Shown here in pieces: positions 56,666 to 64,000 of a stretch of 64,000 bases of DNA. The stretch comes from Anas platyrhynchos (Eukaryota; Chordata; Aves; Anseriformes; Anatidae), in NCBI RefSeq assembly GCF_047663525.1, contig NC_092616.1:3509501-3573500 (forward strand), in the 5' to 3' direction. Position numbers and translations under genes: made by a program. The notes under the pieces are model-generated. The model ran no database searches, was not told the DNA's origin, and saw nothing but the letters and a program-made list of their open reading frames with translations. Position 1 is the stretch's first letter; each line of letters opens with the position of its first letter.

Positions 56666-57037
56666 CGGGTGCAGGGGTGGGAAGTCTTCTCCCCCGGTGA
56701 GCTCTGGGCATGCTGCCACTTGTGCCTGCCTTTAAGCACTGTGTCTCTGCAGGCAGTGCCCCCAGCCCTGCTGCGCTGTGCAGAGGAGCTGCTCCTGGGC
56801 AGAGCTGTCTCTCTGCAGCGCTGCCCGCTTGCCAGGAGCTCCCCTTGGGCCCAGGAGCCCGGCCCAGCTCAGCAGCAGAGGCCCAGCCCAAGGCCTCCCT
56901 TGCTCTGCCCCCCACCAGGCTCCCTGCACATGGCCCTGGGGCTGCAGGGGAACCTGCTGGGAAACAGCCTGAAGGGATCCCTGGGCTTCCCTCCCTCCCC
57001 TGGGCACACACACTTCTCACCAGCAGTGTTGTTTCTC
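56666..57037 (-). other. Candidate 5' non-coding exon of receptor unit 7
   Basis: Exon-like block of 372 bases with acceptor ATTTCCAATAG and donor GTAAGTCTCT on the minus strand. Nearly identical in length and text to copy 5. Confidence 0.52.
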
Positions 57038-57790
57038 CTATTGGAAATAAGTGTGCAGAAGGAGAGAATCACCTCTCCATGTCCCATCGTTAGGCAGGAC
57101 AGAGATGGATGGGAGGGGGAGAGATGAGGTCCTCTATCCCTTCAGAAGGAAGCCATTCAGATGAGCATTTTCATGCCCAGGCTCTTGGCACAAGGTCTGG
57201 GACAAGTCTGAGTGCCCTTGTGCCACAGCTGAGGTGCTGCAGCCCAGATGTGCCCCAATGCCCTCAGGCTGGGGCACAGGCAGGAGGAGCTGGATCCCCG
57301 CCTGCTGTCACAGGGCTGGGACATTGATGGAAGAGCTGCTGAGGTGTGGGGGGACAGGTCCCCCAGCTTGGGGTGCTGTGCTGGATGGGGGCAGATTCTT
57401 CAGAAGAGACAGGCGGGGATGATCAACAGGGGGTTGCCCTCCATGTGAAGGATCTGTCTGGATGCATGGAGCTCCTCTATGGGATGGGCAGCAGAGTGGG
57501 GGAGCCCTTGTGGGTGAGGGTCAGAGCAGATCCAGTCAGGGTGGCAGTGTGGTCAGAGGTAAATGCCTGCAGTCAGGCTGAAGAAGCAGACAGTCTTGTG
57601 GAAGCCACTGGACTAAGATGAATTCAATGACCCCATGTCACCCTGGAGGCCTTAAATCACTCAGACTGTCACAGAAAAGGGACACTGCAGGGTGCAAACA
57701 TTCCCGAGGTTTCTATGGGTTCTTGGAGGCATCTTCTCTGCACAGCTGCCAGATGGGCCGACCTAGGTGATGTTCACCAGGATCTGGGAC
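57038..57790 (-). repeat. Upstream part of receptor unit 7
   Basis: No gene. 57109-57430 is the inverted partner of 30060-30400 and 57400-57790 of 42490-42950. Confidence 0.55.
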
Positions 57791-57929
57791 TTGCAAACAG
57801 GAAAACCCATGTCTTGACACTCCTCCTGCAAAATGCATGTCATAGTCCAGCTGCTTTGCAGCACAGGGAAAGAGATGAGGTTTTGGGGCCCAGCCCTACA
57901 TCCAGCACTGCACATCCAGCCCTGTTCTG

Positions 57930-58075
57930 ATCCCCAGCCCTGGTCCCCAGCCCTGATCCTGTCCCCAGACATGGTTCCTAGCCCTGGTCCCCAGTCTTGG
58001 TCCCCAGCCCTGGTCCTGGACCCCAGCCCTTGTCCTGTTTCCTGCCCTGGTCCCAAGCCCTGGTCCCCGAGAGGC
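57930..58075. repeat. Minisatellite, 12-13 bp CCCAGCCCTGGTC units
   Basis: About ten imperfect tandem copies of a CCCAGCCCTGGTC-like unit. It creates runs without stops in some frames, which are not genes. Confidence 0.85.
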
Positions 58076-59759
58076 AAAACCCCTCTCATTTATATGCAGG
58101 AACATGGTGGAGGCTCCTAGGTCAGTCACAGAAAGGTGTGACATATATTGGAGAAATAATCCACTAAACACACAAAAATCCAAAAAAGAATTTTCTGCTT
58201 CCTTTTCCCTTTCCAGCACTTGCAGGATTGGGTGAGGTTGCAGAAAGAAATGGAAAAGGAACTGTCAAGTTCCAACACATCTCTAAGATTCCTGAACTGT
58301 TCCTTTGATGATCAGTGGGCTTGTAAGAAGGCTTATAAATTGCCTACAGCCTCTCCTTTGTTTATGGCCAGCTTCACTGGCAACTTTACTGTACCTCTCA
58401 GGGCTTTCTGACAGGCTGTTTTCTATCTGCAAAGATGGATATGCACCTAGGCAGTGCTCTGGGAACTGCTGGTTTCTGAAGGGCAAAGAGGTTGGCAGGA
58501 GGGCTCTGAACACAGATGGGGAAAAGACCATGGGACATGGAAACATCCCCCAGTTATAAAATCTTCAGGCAGAAGATAAAACGGATATGTTGTCAGAGGG
58601 AGAACTTCTCAGAAAAGTCTGTATTATTCCCTACATTGCAGCCCCCTTCCTCTGAGCAAGCCCTCTTGCCTCCTGTCCCACACTGGAAAGCCCCTGCAGT
58701 CACTGTTGTGTGTCCAGGGCATGAAGCACGTCCTCTGCAGCCACAGTTCCAGCAGAGCAGAGGTGCATCTCTCCAGCCACGTGCCCATTTCCCTCTGTGG
58801 TGCAGGGGGACTGAGAGCAGCAGCCTGGGGCTGTGGGCAATGCATTCTGTGAGGCTGGGGAATGAGCTGACTTTCCCTTAATGAGACACCATCATTAGGA
58901 CACTTGTCTGTCTCCCTGGGATGTCCTTCCAAGGTGTGAGCTGCCCTGCAGGATAGAAATCTTTTCTGTAGTATCTCTGTTACGTGAATGCACCAGGAAG
59001 AAGCAAAGAGATACTGCATGCAAGGATGTGCTGCTGGACTGGTGAAATGAATGATAGGTGTCCTTGGCAAGAGGTGTGGTGCTGAGACCTTGCTTAGGTA
59101 CCTTGAGAAAGGCTGCACATTGAGGGATTGGCAATGACCGCCTCTGCTCTCAGCAGTGTCTGCCCTCTTTTCAGGGTACCATAAATGTGATTGCCCTCCA
59201 TTAACAAAAGCTGGAAGATCAGGGCCGTTGGGCACAAGCCCAGCCATCTCCCCTCACCCTGCTTTCAGCCAGAGTGAATCCCTTTGGCTCTCAGCTCTCG
59301 TAAACATTCACTGTGAGTGCAGCAGAAATCCTCAGGACTTCTGATTTCAGAGGACATTCCTTGGGCATGATGAGGTTGTGTAGGAAAAAACAAAAAGTCC
59401 TAGAAGTCCTTTCATCCCTCCACATTCTTTAGGCCTGTTAGGACACCACCCCGTATGCCCTTCTGCATTGATTTCATCTGACAAATTCTAAAAATATAAC
59501 TTGGAGCCCCTGCCAGGTTCTGATGTACCCACTGCAGAAGGACAAGGCTGCTTCGTCCTGAGCCTATAGGCGGAGGTCCCTGATCCTTAAGTATCATATT
59601 TAACCTCATAAAATATTACTCAAGAAGCTGAAGAAAAAGTGAGGGAGTGTGGTAGGGAGAGGGTCAAGGAGAAATGAAGTAGATTTCAGACTGGGGAGCC
59701 AGTATTAACATGTCATTGTTTTTTCCATCTTGAAAGCTCCCCAGGCTCAGAGGCATGAG
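58076..59759 (+). other. 5' flank of receptor 8
   Basis: No gene is supported. No copy of the GC-rich exon-like block is found here, unlike the other units. The stretch ends in CCATCTTGAAAGCTCCCCAG, a possible acceptor 15 bases before the receptor ATG. Confidence 0.5.
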
Positions 59760-60743
59760 ATGTCCAACAGCAGCTCCATCACCGAGTTCCTCCTGTTGGC
59801 ATTCGCAGACACGCGCGAGCTGCAGCTCCTGCACTTCGCGCTCTTCCTGGGCATCTACCTGGCTGCCCTCCTGGGCAACAGCCTCATCCTCACCGCTGTA
59901 GCCTGCGACCACCGCCTCCACACCCCCATGTACTTCTTCCTCCTCAACCTCGCCCTCCTCGACCTGGGCTGCATCTCCACCACTGTCCCCAAAGCCATGG
60001 CCAATTCCCTTCATGATACCAGGGCAATTTCCTATGCAGGATGCGCTGCCCAAGTCTTCCTTTTCCCCTTTCTTATGTCAGCAGAGTATTTTCTTCTCAC
60101 TGTCATGGCCTATGACCGCTACATTGCCATCTGCAAGCCCCTGCACTACGGAAGCCTCCTGGGCAGCAGAGCTTATGCCCAGATGGCAGCAGCTGCCTGG
60201 GGCAGTGGCTTTCTCAATGCTGTCCTGCAAACTTCCAATACATTTTCATTGCCACTCTGCCAAGGCAATGCTGTGGACCAGTTCTTCTGTGAAATCCCCT
60301 CGATTCTCAAGCTCTCCTGCACAGAATCCTACATCAGGGAAATTGTGCTTGTCATTGTTAGTGCCTTTTTTGGGTTTGGGTGTTTTGTTTTTATTGTGCT
60401 GTCCTATGTGCAGATCTTCAGGGTCGTGCTGAGGATCCCCTCTGTGCAGGGACGGCACAAATCCTTTTCCACGTGCCTCCCTCACTTGGCCGTGGTCTCT
60501 CTTTTTCTCAGCACAGCCATGTTTTCCTACCTGAAGCCCCCCTCCATCTCCTCCCCATTCTTGAATGTGGTAGTGGCAGTTCTGTACTCAGTGATGCCCC
60601 CTGCACTGAACCCCCTCATCTACAGCATGAGGAACAAGGAGCTCAAGGGAGCTGTTATAAAAGTGATTTCATATATTGTTCATATCTGTACATGTTCCCA
60701 ATTATGCTATCAGGAAAGTGTTATTCTGGATTGTTTTCAATAG
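59760..60743 (+). CDS. Olfactory receptor, family 14-like (receptor 8)
   Basis: An intact receptor exon of 327 residues with NSS at 3-5, GN, MYFFL, MAYDRY (followed by IAIC rather than VAIC), KSFSTC and NPLIY. The tail is a few residues longer than in receptor 1 and has three cysteines. Its TM5 region (VIVSAFFGFGCFVFIV) and NKEL tail differ from the others, while TM1-TM3 are almost identical. The ATG was set at the MSNSS start. The upstream unit architecture differs, so regulation may differ. Odorant receptor of unknown ligand. Confidence 0.93.
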   Translation: MSNSSSITEFLLLAFADTRELQLLHFALFLGIYLAALLGNSLILTAVACDHRLHTPMYFFLLNLALLDLGCISTTVPKAMANSLHDTRAISYAGCAAQVFLFPFLMSAEYFLLTVMAYDRYIAICKPLHYGSLLGSRAYAQMAAAAWGSGFLNAVLQTSNTFSLPLCQGNAVDQFFCEIPSILKLSCTESYIREIVLVIVSAFFGFGCFVFIVLSYVQIFRVVLRIPSVQGRHKSFSTCLPHLAVVSLFLSTAMFSYLKPPSISSPFLNVVVAVLYSVMPPALNPLIYSMRNKELKGAVIKVISYIVHICTCSQLCYQESVILDCFQ

Positions 60744-61766
60744 TCGTAACGTTCTTCCTTCTCTCCCCAGTATTTGCCATTTGGTCCTTGAGTTTTTGTT
60801 GTTGTGTTTTTTTTTTTTTTTTCTCCCCTCATTATTAGTATATTTCTATTAATTGATTATTAATTAATAATTATCAATTATTAGTAGTATTTTTTTCTTT
60901 ATGCTTCTTCTGCTCCTACACCAGTATCTGTATTCCTTCCACTGCTAGCAAGGAATTAACCTGTATTTTCTCACTTGAAGCCTATAAGTGTGTACTCTCC
61001 CATTGCATTTCTGTAAAAAAACAGATTTCCCCAGTTCAGTGCCTGAAGGTTTGCCTCTTATTCGAAAGTGAGAGCAAGGAATTGCTCCCCAGAAGGGACT
61101 GTTTCTCTTTGCATTCATAAGCAAATAGTTCATGGTCATGTTTAATGGTCACAGTATTACATACCGAGGACTGTCATACACATGACATGCAGATGAGGAG
61201 AAGAACCTGTATCTGCCAGGAGAGCCCAGGAAAACCTCCACGGACAGTGTGAGCCTGTGGTGACCAGATTCCAGCAAAGTGAGAGATCAGACAAGGTAGT
61301 GGCAAAAAAGAAAGCACTGAATCCATGCATCTGTGTGGATAAAGTGAGTTCTAACCTGAAGTATTCCCAGGTAAGCAAGGACTATGCAGCCCTAGAGGAG
61401 AGGGTGGGAGCACAGCAGGCACAGGGAAGGGAAACTGGCAGTGACTCATGTCATTGTTAGTGAAGTACCACCAGCGGTCACATCTAGAGTCACTGGCAAT
61501 GCACCATCATCTCTTCAGTCACCTGCCATATCCATAGGCCTTGGGGAGAGGGATTAACAGGAGGGACCCCCACCTGGCTGGCTTTGCTTCCCACCCAGAC
61601 CAGCACTGCCATGCGGGATCACCCCATGGGCACCACAGCCCACTTTCAGGCTTTCCTGTTCAGGTGAAATTACTGATGTTTCATTTGGTACCCATTGCCT
61701 CATGTCCTGTCACTGAGCACCACAAAAAAGTCTCGGGCTGCCTTATCTGATATCCTTTCATCAGGT
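60744..61766. other. 3' flank of receptor 8
   Basis: A poly-T tract (about 60810-60825) and an AT-rich TTAATTAATAATT stretch (about 60838-60893). No AATAAA close to the stop and no gene. Confidence 0.5.
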
Positions 61767-62641
61767 TGTGAGGAATGTTTTAACAATTCCAATTCGTGTC
61801 CATAAATTTGTGTCCATAAAGAATAATTCTGTTTGAATCCTGTCTGCCTCTGGGCCCTGCACGGGCAATTTAGTTCTTGAACCACAGATGCAGTGTGCCC
61901 CAGTCTCCCCCTCATTCTAGTCAATTTATCACGTCTTCAGAAAACACTCCTTAAATTTGTGAACCTGTTTGCTTTTGTTATTCCGGACTTCTATTTCTAA
62001 CAGTTACAGCCTTTTTTCCTGTCTTCTTTGAGATTAACTTAACACTGCTATAGATGTGTCTGTGAATGGCTGGGGAAGAATGTTTTAATTACTCGTGAAG
62101 CGTCAAATAAGAAAGCTGTTTGTGTTTGATGTCTGGGAGTTTCAGAACAACTGATAACAACTAGTGACTGTTATGGGATACTATGAGGATCCTTGGTATC
62201 TGGCCAGGGGGGCCAAGAGATTAAGAGGAAGAAAAAAGAAGCTGAAGGACGGTTGGGAGACAAGACCTGTGGAGAGTGTACAGAGAGTGTTCCATAAACT
62301 TGGAATAGTGCCAAGTAAGTACAAAGGGTGAGAGGAAGACTACGAGCCTTCAGCATGAAAGACCCCTAGAGACCCCCAGAGGAGACTGATTCGCATGCTC
62401 CAGTAGGAGGAACTGGACCCCGGAAGCTAATTATAATAATCTACTTTTTTAGAAGTAGTAATGAATATGTATTAGTCTAGGTGCATAAAAATCAGCTGCT
62501 TGATGTAACTGGTGTGCGTCCTGGTGGAGCAGAGACTCCCGGTGCACCCAGCGCTGTTTGCTTACCTCTATTCCTTTATATTCTTTTAATAAATCCTATT
62601 TTTTATTTAATCCTAATTTGAATCCTGAGCCATTTATAACA
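61767..62641 (+). mobile_element. Solo LTR, gamma-type ERV
   Basis: TGTGAGGAATG to CATTTATAACA with an exact 4-bp target duplication AGGT (61763-61766 and 62642-62645), the size expected of class I (gamma-type) integrases. It matches the 5' LTR at 35628-36477. No internal sequence follows, so the provirus was lost by LTR-LTR recombination. Confidence 0.92.
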
Positions 62642-62645
62642 AGGT

Positions 62646-63978
62646 CTTCACATAACATGGACAAGAACCCCCCAGACATTCTCCAGGCTGAACACTCCCA
62701 GCTCTCCCAGCCTCTCCTCATCTGACGATGCTTCAGTCTCTCAAGCATCTTTTTGGCATTTACTGGAAACATTGCACTACATCCAGGTCTTTCTTGCACA
62801 GGGCAGACCAGATCTGCACACTGCACCCTGGGTGTGGCCTCAGCAGGGCTGAGTAGAGAGGTAGGACCAATTCCCTCAATGTGCTGGCAAGGCTCATAAT
62901 AATGAAGCCCAGGGTGCTGGAGGCCTTCTTTGATGTAATGACACATGACTGGCTCCTGTTTATGTTGTTGACCACCAGAAAACCCAGATCCTTCACTAAC
63001 AAGCTGATTTCTAGCTGGTTGGCCCCAAGCAATGTCTTGGTGCTGGGTGTCCTTCCTGCTGGAACATTTCACTTCCTGCTGGAACATTTCACTGAATTTC
63101 ACGTGGTTCCTCTCTGCCAGGTTCTCCAGCCTGCTACAGTTCCTCTAAAGAACAGCACAACCATCTTGTGTGTCAGCCGCTGCTCTCAGATCCATATCAT
63201 TTGCAAATTTCCTGAGGGTGCACACTGTCCCATTGTACAGATGGTTAATGAAGGCACTAAACAGAGTTGGCCAAGTATTGCATCCTTGTAGGCTGCAGTC
63301 ATGAGTGACCTCCAGCTGAATTGTTTCTATCTGGTCACAACCCTCTGAAACCAGACATTGAGCAAAGGTCCAGTCCACCTCATTTTCCATTTGTCTAGTC
63401 CATACCTCATTATCTTCTCTAGGAGGGTGTTAGGGGAGAGTGTCAGAAGCCTTACACAAGTTAGGCAACTTCTACTGCTTCCACAACTTCTACTGTGCCC
63501 TTAAACCACAAAATTCCATGATCTGAGGACATCTTTTAGTGGAAGTCTGCAGGTGGGTTAAACATGGTTTCCACTTCATAAATTCTCACTGACTCCACCC
63601 AGTCACATTCTTTGGAATTTGCCCAAGGATTCCCTAACAAGATCCTCCACAACTCAAAGTCAGGCTTCCTTGCTGCAGTCTTTTTTTGTTCTGATTTCAA
63701 GGACTTGACATTCTAGAAGGAAGGGTTGGAAAAAGTGTGGCAAAAGGGGCACTGTGTACCTCATCCGTCTAGATGTCCTCTGCTTCCAGGGCCCTACCTT
63801 CATTTAGCAGTGTGCCTGCATTTTCTCCAGCCTTCCTTTCACTGCTGATCTCCTTGTAGATGTCTTTCTTGTTGTTCTTCATGTCCTTAGCCAGATTCAA
63901 TTCCTGGAGGGCTTTGGCTGTCCTAACATTATCTCTGCATGCTCATAAATTCAGCATTGATGCCCTCCAGAAACACAT
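62646..63978 (-). mobile_element. CR1 LINE, old, broken
   Basis: On the minus strand, decayed frames carry CR1 reverse-transcriptase text: a LFSAFIN and FANDM (from FADD) patch near 63200 and the later LLRPHPGCSVQIW patch near 62850. Stops and frameshifts abound. The terminal 3' part is absent where the solo LTR adjoins. The right end is interrupted by another LTR. Confidence 0.8.
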
Positions 63979-63979
63979 T

Positions 63980-64000
63980 TGTTGTGGTTTAACGTGGCCA
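63980..64000 (-). mobile_element. LTR family A, partial at window edge
   Basis: TGTTGTGGTTTAACGTGG matches the reverse-oriented end of family A LTRs (compare 5088). It continues beyond the window. Confidence 0.6.

Noticed and set aside
56223-57020. 265-codon frame on the minus strand across blocks A1 and A2 (similar at 9033-9725 and 30486-31208)
   Set aside because: Three frames are open at once in these GC-rich blocks, the frames change between copies, and the conserved splice-like signals cut through them. Not a protein gene.
57763-58219. Collagen-like Gly-rich frame on the minus strand
   Set aside because: It arises from the CCCAGCCCTGGTC minisatellite.

Overview
The window is vertebrate nuclear DNA from a bird, probably neoavian; the species cannot be named from the sequence. 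The evidence is an array of single-exon olfactory receptor genes of the nearly identical family-14-like (avian gamma-c) type, 5'-truncated CR1 LINEs, and several avian endogenous-retrovirus LTR families. There are no operons, no CRISPR array and no convincing tRNA or rRNA gene.

Olfactory receptors: six intact coding exons lie at 2257-3201 (+), 6604-7653 (-), 24000-24959 (+), 45473-46435 (+), 53986-54945 (-) and 59760-60743 (+). A seventh (32646-33548, +) is open but has lost its start. An eighth (14699-14878, -) is an N-terminal stub cut off by retroviral sequence. All carry the GN, MYFFL, DRY and NPxIY landmarks where that part of the protein survives.

Each receptor except the last sits in a repeated unit. 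Reading in the gene direction, the unit holds an upstream segment, a 350-395 bp GC-rich block bounded by splice-like signals (39-418, 9359-9733, 16611-17003, 22115-22508, 30469-30840, 43050-43399, 56666-57037), two more GC-rich blocks, an intron-like stretch, the coding exon and, in several units, an AATAAA. I infer that the GC-rich block is a duplicated 5' non-coding exon or promoter region. The units occur in both orientations, so the locus is a patchwork of large inverted repeats: 1-3201 with 6604-9733, 15800-17756 with 21360-23340, 28757-33548 with 6604-12624 and with 53986-57790, and receptor 3' flanks with each other.

Mobile elements: there are LTRs with 5-bp target duplications (5088-5677, 40094-40691), a second long LTR family (25376-26390, 28326-28756, 52980-53752), and an ERVL-like mosaic present twice in inverted orientation (12625-14700, 17969-19949). 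There is also a CR1 with a long open reverse-transcriptase frame (19950-21003), older CR1 pieces, a minisatellite (21004-21358) and a solo gamma-type LTR (61767-62641) with an exact 4-bp duplication.

The most unusual segment is 35628-41986. It looks like a degraded gamma-type provirus (5' LTR, Pro-type primer site, leader repeats, gag-like remnant, integrase tail, env transmembrane remnant, 3' LTR tail). Its middle holds a second retroviral leader and an intronless, spliced copy of the ligand-binding part of the very-low-density-lipoprotein receptor (VLDLR), from the signal-peptide region to the EGF modules. This may be a host gene captured by a retrovirus. The remaining stretches, notably 46570-50330 and 58080-59700, show no gene I can support.
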